This document shows, piece by piece, positions 7,967 to 18,936 of a DNA stretch of 64,000 nucleotides; the first letter of the stretch is position 1, and the number at the start of each line of letters is the position of its first letter. This stretch comes from Pseudomonas wuhanensis (lineage in GTDB: Bacteria > Pseudomonadota > Gammaproteobacteria > Pseudomonadales > Pseudomonadaceae). The notes beneath the pieces are model-generated. The model made no database searches, was not told the DNA's origin, and was given only the letters and a program-made list of their open reading frames with translations. The DNA is taken from positions 1,550,001 through 1,614,000 of the forward strand of contig NZ_CP117430.1 of the NCBI RefSeq assembly GCF_030687395.1, read 5' to 3'. The position numbers and the translations under genes are program-made.

Positions 7967-9856
7967 TTAAATACGGAAACTGCCCACCAACTGCTTCAAG
8001 CGCGAAGCCTGTTGCTCAAGGTCCGAGCACGCACGCAAGGTCGATTGCAGGTTTTCCACGCCTTCCTGGTTCAAGGTGTTGATTTCGGTGATATCCACGT
8101 TGATCGACTCAACCACCGCCGTCTGTTCCTCGGTCGCTGTGGCCACGGACTGGTTCATGCCGTCGATTTCACCGATGCGCAACGTCACGCTGTTCAAGCG
8201 TTCACCAGCCAGGTTGGCGATTTCCACGCTGTCCTGACTGTGGCGCTGGCTGTCGCTCATGGTGCTGACGGATTCGCGGGCACCGACTTGCAGCTCCTCG
8301 ATCATGGTTTGCACCTGTTGCGCCGACTCTTGCGTGCGGTGCGCCAGGTTGCGCACCTCATCGGCCACCACGGCAAAACCACGCCCGGCTTCACCGGCCC
8401 GCGCCGCTTCGATCGCCGCGTTAAGCGCCAGCAGGTTGGTTTGCTGGGAGATGCTGGTGATCACTTCGAGAATCTGCCCGATGTTCACGGTTTTGCTGTT
8501 CAGCGATTCGATGTTGGTACTCGAGGCGCTGAGCATGCTCGACAGCTGATTCATCGCGGCAATGCTGCGATCCACCACTTGCTGGCCGTCCTCGGCCAGA
8601 CTGCGCGCGTCGCTGGCCTGGCTTGACGCCTGGGCTGCGTTGCGGGCGATTTCCTGGGCGGCGGCGCCGAGCTGGTTGATTGCCGCGGCGACACTGCTGG
8701 TGCGTGAGGCTTGCTGGTCGGAATTGAACATCGACGAATTCGAGGCGGCCACCACACGCAGAGCCACTTCGTTGACTTGGCCGGTGGCCGAGGACACTTC
8801 GCGGATCGACGTATGAACCCGTTCCACGAAACGGTTGAACGCCGTGCCAAGGATGCCGAATTCGTCCTGATTCTGGATGGTCAGGCGCTTGGTCAGGTCG
8901 CCTTCACCGTCGGCGATGTCTTCCATGGCGCGGGTCATGAGGTGCAGCGGCTGGATCAGGATGCGGATCAGCATGCCGAGCAAGGCGATGATGATTGCCA
9001 CGGCAATGAGGGTTGCGACGACCGCCGAGGCGCGAAATTCGCTGAGCATCGAGAAGGCTTTGTCCTTGTCCACCGACAGACCGATGTACCAATTGACCGA
9101 GGACAGGCCTTTGATTGGGGTGAACGTGACGATGCGGGTCTTGCCGTCGACGTCGATTTCACTGAGTTCGCTGCTGATGCGCGGGGTGTTTTTTGGGTAC
9201 GCCTCGCTCAGGGACTTCATCGCCAGGGCTTTGTCCGGGTGAACCAGGATCTTGCCGTCGGCGCTGACCAGGAACGCATAGCCCATACCGTCGAAGTCCA
9301 GCGCGTTGAGGCTGTCGGCGATCACCTGCAAGCTCAGGTCGCCACCGACCACGCCGATACTTTGACCGTCCTTGAGCACACTGTTGACGATGGAAATGAC
9401 CAGTTGGCCGGAAGCGAGATCGATGTACGGTTCGGTCAGTGCCGAGCCGCCGGTGCTTTGGGCACTCTTGTACCAAGGCCGGGCGCGAGGGTCATAGCCA
9501 TCAGGCATTTTGCTGTCTGGGCGGATGATGAAGGTGCCATCCTTGTTGCCCAGATAGGCGCCCATGAAGGTCGAGGTCACCGCCTTCTGCTCAAGTAGCG
9601 AGGAGACGTTGCCGATGTCAGCGTTCAGTGCGACGTTTTGTGACAGGTTTTCGATCAGCAAGCTGCGTCCGGCCAGCCAGGTCTGGATATTGTTGGCCGT
9701 CACGCTGCCCATTTCTTGCAGATAGTTGTCCAGGTCTTCGCGAATGGCGTTGCGCTGCAAATAGTCGTTGTACAGTGTGAACGAGGCGAAGGCAGCAATA
9801 ACGATGAGGGCGGCGGCAAGCAGTATTTTATGGCTGAAGCGCAGATTTTTATTCAT
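7967..9856 (-). CDS. PctA-like amino-acid chemoreceptor (methyl-accepting chemotaxis protein)
   Basis: The 629-residue receptor has a first membrane segment (about 11-30), a periplasmic double-Cache domain (about 31-275), a second membrane segment (about 280-302), HAMP (about 303-357) and a signalling domain with the hairpin tip [20 protein letters not shown]. Ligand residues reported for the amino-acid dCache motif are in place: Y121, R126, W128, Y129, Y144, D146 and D173 by my count. This predicts amino-acid sensing, as in P. aeruginosa PctA/B/C. The C-terminus has no obvious CheR-binding pentapeptide. Which amino acids it binds is not determined. Confidence 0.92.
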   Translation of the reverse strand: MNKNLRFSHKILLAAALIVIAAFASFTLYNDYLQRNAIREDLDNYLQEMGSVTANNIQTWLAGRSLLIENLSQNVALNADIGNVSSLLEQKAVTSTFMGAYLGNKDGTFIIRPDSKMPDGYDPRARPWYKSAQSTGGSALTEPYIDLASGQLVISIVNSVLKDGQSIGVVGGDLSLQVIADSLNALDFDGMGYAFLVSADGKILVHPDKALAMKSLSEAYPKNTPRISSELSEIDVDGKTRIVTFTPIKGLSSVNWYIGLSVDKDKAFSMLSEFRASAVVATLIAVAIIIALLGMLIRILIQPLHLMTRAMEDIADGEGDLTKRLTIQNQDEFGILGTAFNRFVERVHTSIREVSSATGQVNEVALRVVAASNSSMFNSDQQASRTSSVAAAINQLGAAAQEIARNAAQASSQASDARSLAEDGQQVVDRSIAAMNQLSSMLSASSTNIESLNSKTVNIGQILEVITSISQQTNLLALNAAIEAARAGEAGRGFAVVADEVRNLAHRTQESAQQVQTMIEELQVGARESVSTMSDSQRHSQDSVEIANLAGERLNSVTLRIGEIDGMNQSVATATEEQTAVVESINVDITEINTLNQEGVENLQSTLRACSDLEQQASRLKQLVGSFRI

Positions 9857-10029
9857 GGCTTGGGGGTCCGCTAAAGTCTTAATGTCCAGGGCGTGCTTTT
9901 ATAAAGGCGCGCAAAATGGGCAGTGTTGAAAGTAAGCTGATATTTCCACTGCTCCTTAGGGAATTACCGACGCTATTTTTCAGTCTGGTCTCTCGCTTGT
10001 TATCGGCCATGAAGGATCAAAGATTAACC

Positions 10030-11529
10030 ATGGGTGACAAAATGCCTGACTCATCGCAACTCGTTATCGGCGCCGATCTCACGGGCCAGTCCATCGCCCA
10101 GGCCATGCGCCTGGCCAACCGTCATGGCCTGGTAGCGGGCGCTACCGGGACCGGTAAAACCGTCACCTTGCAGCGCCTGGCCGAAGCCTTCAGCGATGCC
10201 GGTGTGGCGGTGTTCGCGGCGGATATCAAAGGCGACCTGTGCGGCCTGGGCGCTGCCGGCAACCCTCAAGGCAAGGTCGCGGACCGGATCGCCGGGATGC
10301 CCTGGCTGAACCATAAGCCTCAGGCGTATCCGGTGACCTTGTGGGACATTAACGGTCAGTCCGGTCATCCACTGCGCACCACCTTGAGCGAAATGGGCCC
10401 GTTGCTGCTCGGCAGCCTGCTGGAACTGACCGACAGTCAGCAGTCGGCACTTTATGCCGCGTTCAAGGTGGCCGACCGCGAAGGGTTGTTGCTGCTGGAT
10501 TTGAAGGATTTGAAGGCGCTGCTCAATCACCTGCGCGACAACCCCGAATTGCTGGGGGATGACGCCGCGTTGATGACCACCGGTTCCAGCCAGGCGCTGT
10601 TGCGCCGTTTGGCGACGCTGGAACAGCAGGGCGCCGAAGCGTTGTTCGGCGAACCGGCGCTGCAACTCGAAGACATGTTGCAACCGGCCCTGGATGGTCG
10701 CGGGCGCATTCACTTGCTCGATGCCAGTCGTCTGGTGCATGAAGCGCCGAAGGTCTATGCGACGTTCCTGCTCTGGCTGCTGGCCGAACTGTTCGAGCAA
10801 TTGCCGGAGCGTGGTGATGCCGAGAAACCGCTGCTGGCGCTGTTTTTCGACGAAGCGCACTTGTTGTTCGCCGGTACGCCCAAGGCGTTGCAGGAGCGTT
10901 TGGAACAGGTAGTGCGACTGATCCGCTCGAAAGGCGTGGGGGTATATTTCGTTACCCAATCACCGGGCGACTTGCCCGATGATGTGCTGGCTCAACTGGG
11001 CCTGCGCATTCAGCACGGTTTGCGCGCGTTTACTGCCAAAGAACAGAAATCCCTGCGCGCCGTGGCCGAGGGCTTCCGGCCGAACCCGGCATTTGACGCC
11101 TTGTCAGTATTGACGGAGCTGGGGATCGGCGAGGCGCTGGTCGGCACCCTGCAAGACAAGGGCACGCCGGGGATGGTCCAGCGTGTATTGGTTGCACCGC
11201 CGCAATCGCGGATCGGGCCGTTGACCGAGACCGAACGCACCGTGCTGATCGCCGGTTCGCCGTTCAAGGGGCGTTACGACAAACCGGTCGATCGCGAATC
11301 AGCTTATGAAGTGCTGATGGGGCGTAAAGGGCTGGCGCCGGATCCTGAAGCAGCGCCGGGCAAACCTGCACCTGAAGAGCCGAGTTTCACCGACAAGGCC
11401 GGGGAACTCCTCGGCACGGCGGCAGGCCAGGCATTGAAATCAGCTATGCGACAGGCGGCAAATCAATTGGGCCGACAATTGGTACGCGGGTTGATGGGCT
11501 CATTGCTCGGCGGCAGCAAACGCCGCTGA
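10030..11529 (+). CDS. HerA-like/YjgR (DUF853) P-loop ATPase
   Basis: About 499 residues. The Walker A motif GATGTGKT is near the N-terminus and a Walker B-like LALFFDEAHLLF lies mid-protein, in the helicase-HerA-like/DUF853 (E. coli YjgR) family. The C-terminus contains a Pro/Ala-rich linker and a Gly/Arg-rich tail (RGLMGSLLGGSKRR). The start is uncertain: ATG 10030 and ATG 10042 (MPDSSQLVIGADL) both fit the family, while 9916 adds an unrelated leader. It stands alone, divergent from the chemoreceptor. The cellular role of the family is unclear. Confidence 0.85.
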   Translation: MGDKMPDSSQLVIGADLTGQSIAQAMRLANRHGLVAGATGTGKTVTLQRLAEAFSDAGVAVFAADIKGDLCGLGAAGNPQGKVADRIAGMPWLNHKPQAYPVTLWDINGQSGHPLRTTLSEMGPLLLGSLLELTDSQQSALYAAFKVADREGLLLLDLKDLKALLNHLRDNPELLGDDAALMTTGSSQALLRRLATLEQQGAEALFGEPALQLEDMLQPALDGRGRIHLLDASRLVHEAPKVYATFLLWLLAELFEQLPERGDAEKPLLALFFDEAHLLFAGTPKALQERLEQVVRLIRSKGVGVYFVTQSPGDLPDDVLAQLGLRIQHGLRAFTAKEQKSLRAVAEGFRPNPAFDALSVLTELGIGEALVGTLQDKGTPGMVQRVLVAPPQSRIGPLTETERTVLIAGSPFKGRYDKPVDRESAYEVLMGRKGLAPDPEAAPGKPAPEEPSFTDKAGELLGTAAGQALKSAMRQAANQLGRQLVRGLMGSLLGGSKRR

Positions 11530-11544
11530 CAAGTGGGTAATCAA

Positions 11545-11638
11545 AATGTGGGAGCGAGCCTGCTCGCGATTGCGGCCGGACATTCAACACATGTGTTGAC
11601 TGATACACCGCTATCGCGAGCAGGCTCGCTCCCACATT
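11545..11638. repeat. REP doublet
   Basis: Inverted copies TGTGGGAGCGAGCCTGCTCG and CGAGCAGGCTCGCTCCCACA lie between the converging HerA-like gene and dciA. The position suggests a role in transcript ends. Confidence 0.88.
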
Positions 11639-11647
11639 GGTTTTATG

Positions 11648-12103
11648 TCAGGTTTTGGGTTTGGCGTGCGCCGCCAGGCGTTCGAGGGCCGCCCGCAGGT
11701 TCGGGTCGGTAATCCCGTCAGCCGTTGCCTGAATGGTCGCCGCCGCATCGGTCGACAAATTTATCGTATGCCCCGCAGCCCCTTGCTGAACGGTAGGCGG
11801 CTGAACCTTGAACAGGATCCGCGTCAGGCTGGCGAACTCGTCGAACAGCTGTAACTGCCGTTGCAGACGCTTTTGCTGATAGCGCAGGCGGGTGGCCCAG
11901 TGGCCGTCGGTGACAATCAGCAATAAACTGCCTTCACGCCACGACGCCACATGGCAATGCTCGCGGGCAGCCGGCTGCAACTGGCTTTCCACCAGGCGTT
12001 GTAAATGACCCAGGCGTTGAGCGTGGCCAAAGATGGCTTTCAGCGGTTTGGCTTCGCGAAGCAGAACGGCGGGTGCTCTGGCCGTGAGAGGGCGAAATGC
12101 CAT
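11648..12103 (-). CDS. dciA: DUF721 protein, replicative helicase loader DciA
   Basis: A 151-residue DUF721 protein beginning MAFRPLTARAPAVLLREAKP, with a KH-like N-terminal domain (about 20-100) and a low-complexity C-terminus. DciA interacts with DnaB and loads it in bacteria that lack phage-derived DnaC/DnaI loaders. The start at ATG 12103 matches the family; the longer frame from 12190 adds 29 implausible residues. It is divergent from secA, the usual Pseudomonas arrangement. Confidence 0.85.
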   Translation of the reverse strand: MAFRPLTARAPAVLLREAKPLKAIFGHAQRLGHLQRLVESQLQPAAREHCHVASWREGSLLLIVTDGHWATRLRYQQKRLQRQLQLFDEFASLTRILFKVQPPTVQQGAAGHTINLSTDAAATIQATADGITDPNLRAALERLAAHAKPKT

Positions 12104-12410
12104 GATCAGACACCTGAAGTAACAGAGCGGCCATGGTAACAGAAAGCATCCGCTGCCCCCGACCCATTGCTTTGTGAGCGCTTTACTCATTAAATCAACG
12201 AGTAACTTGTGCCCTCGATGGGTTGAAGTTCAGCAAAAAGCCCTTATTTTAAGTGAGCCCCGTCACAGCGCAGTGCATGCATCGTGGAACAACGCCACTT
12301 TCCTCACCATCGTTTCCGGGTAGAATGCTCGTTCGCATGCGGCCATGAGGGCTGCACGGGCGACTCACGGGGCCGCCCTCCATCCCTTTAGTGTGGAAGA
12401 TCCTGCCGAT
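12104..12410. promoter_or_regulatory. Divergent dciA/secA promoter region
   Basis: There is no gene here. A TAGAAT hexamer at 12321-12326 is a plausible -10 for secA; a matching -35 is not clear. No secM-like arrest-peptide gene is evident upstream of secA. Confidence 0.45.
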
Positions 12411-15146
<2,736 letters not shown>

Positions 15147-15173
15147 ACCCGTTTCATACGCTGAAATACCCGC

Positions 15174-15206
15174 GCCGCGACCGGCTTATGCCGTCGCGGC
15201 GTTTTG
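15174..15206 (+). terminator. secA terminator
   Basis: The stem GCCGCGAC (15174-15181) / GTCGCGGC (15193-15200) is followed by GTTTTG. It lies 28 bases after the secA stop codon. Confidence 0.75.
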
Positions 15207-15281
15207 CCATTTAAACCACCGCGCCACGTTAAAAGAACGGGGTAATGACGGTGCAGACAATACTTTTTAAGGAGCGCATTC

Positions 15282-16499
15282 ATGGCTGTTGGTCTTGGTC
15301 CTTTGCCCACGTTGCACCCGGTTGCCGGTTTTGAACTCGGTATCGCCTCGGCCGGCATCAAGCGCCCGGGGCGCAAGGATGTCGTGGTCATGCGCTGTGC
15401 CGAAGGTTCCACCGTGGCGGGCGTGTTCACCCTGAACGCCTTTTGCGCCGCTCCCGTGATCCTGGCCAAACAACGCGTGCAAGGCCCGGTGCGTTACCTG
15501 CTGACCAACACCGGCAATGCCAACGCCGGCACCGGCGAGCCAGGCCTGGCAGCTGCTGAGCGCACTTGCGCCAAACTGGCTGAGCTGACCGGTGTCGATG
15601 CAAGCCTGGTGCTGCCGTACTCCACCGGTGTGATCGGCGAGCCGCTGCCGGTCGAAAAAATCGAAGGCGCGCTGCAAGCCGCCCTTGACGATCTGTCGGT
15701 GAATAACTGGGAAGCCGCCGCTACCGGCATCATGACCACCGACACCCTGCCGAAGGGTGCCAGCCGCCAGTTCCAGCATGACGGCGTGACCATCACTGTC
15801 ACCGGCATCAGCAAAGGCGCGGGCATGATTCGCCCGAACATGGCGACCATGCTCGGCTATATCGCCACCGACGCCAAAGTCTCGCGCGATGTGCTGCAAA
15901 ACCTGCTGCTGGACGGCGCCAACAAGTCGTTCAACCGCATCACCATCGACGGCGACACCTCGACCAACGACTGCTGCATGCTGATCGCCACCGGTCAGGC
16001 AGCACTGCCGGAAATCACCTCCGCCAGTGGTGAATTGTTCGCCAAGCTGAAGCAGGCCGTGTTCGAAGTGTGCATGGACGTGGCCCAGGCCATCGTGCGC
16101 GATGGCGAAGGCGCGACCAAGTTCGTCACCGTGGAAGTCAACGGCGGCGGCAATCACCAGGAGTGCCTGGACGTCGGTTACACCGTGGCCCACTCGCCGC
16201 TGATCAAGACCGCGCTGTTCGCCTCCGACCCGAACTGGGGCCGCATTCTGGCCGCTGTGGGCCGTGCCGGCGTACCGAACCTGGACGTGAGCAAGATCGA
16301 CGTGTTCCTCGGCGACGTGTGCATCGCCAGCCGTGGCGCGCGCTCTGCCACCTACACCGAAGCCCAGGGCGCGGCGGTGATGCAGCAGGAAGAAATCACC
16401 ATCCGCATCGAGCTGGGTCGCGGCGATTGCAGCGAAACCATCTGGACGACTGACCTGTCCCACGAATACGTGAAGATCAACGCCGAATACCGCACTTAA
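15282..16499 (+). CDS. argJ: Bifunctional ornithine acetyltransferase / N-acetylglutamate synthase
   Basis: The 405-residue enzyme transfers acetyl from N-acetylornithine to glutamate, the recycling step of arginine biosynthesis. It is made as a precursor that self-cleaves before the nucleophilic Thr of the ATML motif, here T189 in [17 protein letters not shown]. The C-terminus ends in the typical [14 protein letters not shown] 15282 has AAGGAG eight bases upstream. It lies between secA and a GST, the usual Pseudomonas context. Confidence 0.97.
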   Translation: MAVGLGPLPTLHPVAGFELGIASAGIKRPGRKDVVVMRCAEGSTVAGVFTLNAFCAAPVILAKQRVQGPVRYLLTNTGNANAGTGEPGLAAAERTCAKLAELTGVDASLVLPYSTGVIGEPLPVEKIEGALQAALDDLSVNNWEAAATGIMTTDTLPKGASRQFQHDGVTITVTGISKGAGMIRPNMATMLGYIATDAKVSRDVLQNLLLDGANKSFNRITIDGDTSTNDCCMLIATGQAALPEITSASGELFAKLKQAVFEVCMDVAQAIVRDGEGATKFVTVEVNGGGNHQECLDVGYTVAHSPLIKTALFASDPNWGRILAAVGRAGVPNLDVSKIDVFLGDVCIASRGARSATYTEAQGAAVMQQEEITIRIELGRGDCSETIWTTDLSHEYVKINAEYRT

Positions 16500-16520
16500 T
16501 ACAGTTAGACCGAGTCGCCC

Positions 16521-16589
16521 CCATCGCGGGCAAGCCCGCTCCCACAGGACCTGCGCTAACCCTGTGGGAGCGGGCTTGCCCGCGATGAC
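16521..16589. repeat. REP doublet
   Basis: Two close inverted copies, CATCGCGGGCAAGCCCGCTC and GAGCGGGCTTGCCCGCGATG, fill the gap between argJ and the GST gene. Confidence 0.9.
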
Positions 16590-16644
16590 GGACGACCAGA
16601 CGCTAGATATTCTGGCTTGTTCCCCTGACAAGAAGGCACCAAAC

Positions 16645-17277
16645 ATGAGCCTCCACCTGATCATCGGCGACAAACTGTATTCCTCCTGGTCCCTGCGCGC
16701 CGCGCTGGCCCTGGACCTGACCGGCGCGTCCTACACCGAAGAACTGATCAAACTGAACCAGCCCGACACTCGCGAGCGCCTGCTCAAGCATTCGCCGACC
16801 GGGAAAGTCCCGCTGCTGAAAACCGAACACGGCACCATCGCCGATTCGCTGGCGATTGCCGAATACCTGGCCGAACAATTCCCCGATGCCGGCCTCTGGC
16901 CCAAAGACACTGCCGCCCGTGCCCAGGCGCGTTCGGCGTGCGCGCAGATGCACAGCGGCTTTTTCGCCATGCGCGGCAACATGCCGTTCGACCTGAGCCA
17001 CAATGCGCCGCTGTCGCCGACCCCGCCTGAGGTTCAGGCTGAAATCGAGCGCATGTTGGCGTTGTGGGCTGAATGTCGCGCCACCGCGACTGAAACCGGC
17101 CCGTTCCTGTTTGGGGGCGCGACCCTGGCCGATGCGTTTTTTGCACCGATCGCCGTACGCCTGCGCACCTATCAGGTAAAACTGCCCGAGGTCGACGCGG
17201 CCTATGTTGAAACCGTCTACCAATGGCCAGCCTTCAAGGCCTGGCAGAAGGCGGGTCTGGAGGAAATAGAGCGGTGA
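16645..17277 (+). CDS. Glutathione S-transferase family protein
   Basis: A 210-residue GST. The thioredoxin-like N-terminal domain has GDKLYSSWSLRAALAL (catalytic Ser/Tyr region) and KVPLLKTEHGTIADSLAIAEYL, the glutathione-binding cis-Pro and E-S pair; an all-helical C-terminal domain with TLADAFFAPI follows. The substrate is unknown. ATG 16645 is preceded by AAGAAGG; the longer frame runs into the REP. The stop overlaps the GTG of the next gene (GTGA), so the two are coupled. Confidence 0.88.
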   Translation: MSLHLIIGDKLYSSWSLRAALALDLTGASYTEELIKLNQPDTRERLLKHSPTGKVPLLKTEHGTIADSLAIAEYLAEQFPDAGLWPKDTAARAQARSACAQMHSGFFAMRGNMPFDLSHNAPLSPTPPEVQAEIERMLALWAECRATATETGPFLFGGATLADAFFAPIAVRLRTYQVKLPEVDAAYVETVYQWPAFKAWQKAGLEEIER

Positions 17278-18218
17278 AACGAGTCCATGTAGCAGCCGCG
17301 GTTATCCGCGATAGCAGCGGCAAGATCCTCATTGCCCGCCGTGCCGACACTCAGCATCAGGGCGGTTTGTGGGAGTTCCCCGGTGGCAAGGTCGAGGATG
17401 ACGAATCCGTCGAAACGGCCCTGGCTCGCGAGCTTCACGAAGAGCTGGGTATCGTGGTCAATACCGCGCGACCGATGATCAAAGTCCGCCACGATTACCC
17501 AGACAAGCAGGTGTTGCTGGATGTCTGGGAAGTCTCGGCGTTTACCGGCGAACCCCATGGCGCCGAAGGTCAGCCTTTGGCCTGGGTGACCGCGCGGGAG
17601 TTGGTGGACTACGAGTTTCCGGCTGCCAACCAACCGATTGTCGCCGCCGCCCGTTTGCCCGGCGACTACCTGATCACCCCGGAGGGCCTGGAAACCCCGG
17701 CCTTGCTGCGCGGTATTCAGAAAGCCATCGCCGGCGGCATCAAGCTGATTCAATTGCGCGCGCCCAACGGCTACGACCCGCAATACCGCGATCTGGCGGT
17801 GGACGCAGCGGGGCTGTGTGCCGGCAAGGCGCAGTTGATGATCAAGGGGCCGTTTGAATGGCTCGGGGATTTCCCGTCCGCCGGTTGGCACATCACGTCG
17901 GCGCAGTTGCGCAAGTACGCGGCGGCCGGGCGTCCGCTACCGGCTTCACGCTGGTTGGCGGCGTCTTGTCACAACGCTGAAGAACTGGCGTTGGCCGAGC
18001 AGATGGGCGTGGACTTCGTGACCCTTTCGCCGGTGCAGCCGACGCAGACGCACCCGGATGCGCTGCCATTGGGTTGGGAGCAGGCTTCGACCTTGATTGA
18101 GGGCTTCAGTAAGCCGGTGTTTTTGCTGGGTGGGGTTGGCCCGGCGGAGCGGCAGAAAGCCTGGGAGGCGGGGGCGCAGGGTGTGGCGGGGATTCGGGCG
18201 TTTTGGCCTGAAGCCTGA
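17274..18218 (+). CDS. Nudix hydrolase (MutT-like) fused to a ThiE-like domain
   Basis: The 314-residue protein has two domains. Residues about 1-130 form a Nudix domain with a perfect box G38-x5-E44-x7-REL-HEE-LG, like the MutT pyrophosphatase that removes 8-oxo-dGTP. Residues about 135-310 form a TIM-barrel domain of the thiamine-phosphate synthase family, with a GGVGP phosphate-site motif. GTG 17274 overlaps the GST stop and has GGAGG upstream. Whether the ThiE-like part is active in thiamine synthesis is unknown; Pseudomonas usually has a separate thiE. Confidence 0.9.
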   Translation: MKRVHVAAAVIRDSSGKILIARRADTQHQGGLWEFPGGKVEDDESVETALARELHEELGIVVNTARPMIKVRHDYPDKQVLLDVWEVSAFTGEPHGAEGQPLAWVTARELVDYEFPAANQPIVAAARLPGDYLITPEGLETPALLRGIQKAIAGGIKLIQLRAPNGYDPQYRDLAVDAAGLCAGKAQLMIKGPFEWLGDFPSAGWHITSAQLRKYAAAGRPLPASRWLAASCHNAEELALAEQMGVDFVTLSPVQPTQTHPDALPLGWEQASTLIEGFSKPVFLLGGVGPAERQKAWEAGAQGVAGIRAFWPEA

Positions 18219-18240
18219 TTCTACGGTGTTGCTGCTGGCG

Positions 18241-18335
18241 CCATCGCGGGCAAGCCCGCTCCCACAGTAGTTCGTAGCGGACACAGATTTGTGTACGACG
18301 TTGATCCCTGTGGGAGCGGGCTTGCCCGCGATGGC
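18241..18335. repeat. REP doublet
   Basis: Inverted copies CATCGCGGGCAAGCCCGCTC and GAGCGGGCTTGCCCGCGATG are separated by about 50 bp, between the convergent Nudix-ThiE and adenosyltransferase genes. Confidence 0.9.
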
Positions 18336-18352
18336 GTCTTCGGACGCGCCGA

Positions 18353-18934
18353 CTAAACCTCGGGCTTGGCCGCAGGCTGCCACAAAATCTCGGCAATCCC
18401 CTGACGCTTGGCAATCAACCGTGCCGCCACAAACAACAAATCCGACAACCGATTGATATACGCCAGGCCAACCCCGGCCAGCGGCTCGATCGCATTCAAC
18501 TGCTGACAGCGCCGCTCGGCACTGCGCGCCAGGCAGCGGCATACGTGAGCCTGGGCAATCAGCGCCGAACCACCGGGCAGAATGAAATTCTCCAGCGGCC
18601 CCAACTCTTCATTCCACGCATCGATCGCCGCTTCCAGGCGCTCGATTTCTGCCGTATTCAGTGCCTGATACACCGGCATCGCCAGTTCGCCACCCAAGTC
18701 GAACAACCGATGCTGGCAGGGCGCCAACACCTCGATCACTTCGTTAAGCCCGGGAAACTCGGCACTTTGCGCCGCCAACCCGGCCAACAGCACGCCCACC
18801 TGGCTGTTCAGCGTATCGACTTCGCCAATGGCCTCGATGCGCGGATGGTCCTTGGGCACCCGGCGGCCATCGCCGAGCCCGGTCTCGCCTTTGTCGCCAG
18901 TGCGGGTGTAAATCTTCGACAAGCGAAAGCCCAT
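18353..18934 (-). CDS. PduO-type cob(I)alamin adenosyltransferase
   Basis: The 193-residue enzyme makes adenosylcobalamin by transferring the adenosyl group of ATP to cob(I)alamin. It carries the N-terminal ATP motif YTRTGDKGETGLGDG and the RRCQ motif in a helical bundle. ATG 18934 gives MGFRLSKIYTRTGDKG; longer starts run into the neighbouring kinase gene. It begins two bases after the kinase stop, so both are on one transcript. Confidence 0.92.
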   Translation of the reverse strand: MGFRLSKIYTRTGDKGETGLGDGRRVPKDHPRIEAIGEVDTLNSQVGVLLAGLAAQSAEFPGLNEVIEVLAPCQHRLFDLGGELAMPVYQALNTAEIERLEAAIDAWNEELGPLENFILPGGSALIAQAHVCRCLARSAERRCQQLNAIEPLAGVGLAYINRLSDLLFVAARLIAKRQGIAEILWQPAAKPEV

Positions 18935-18936
18935 GG

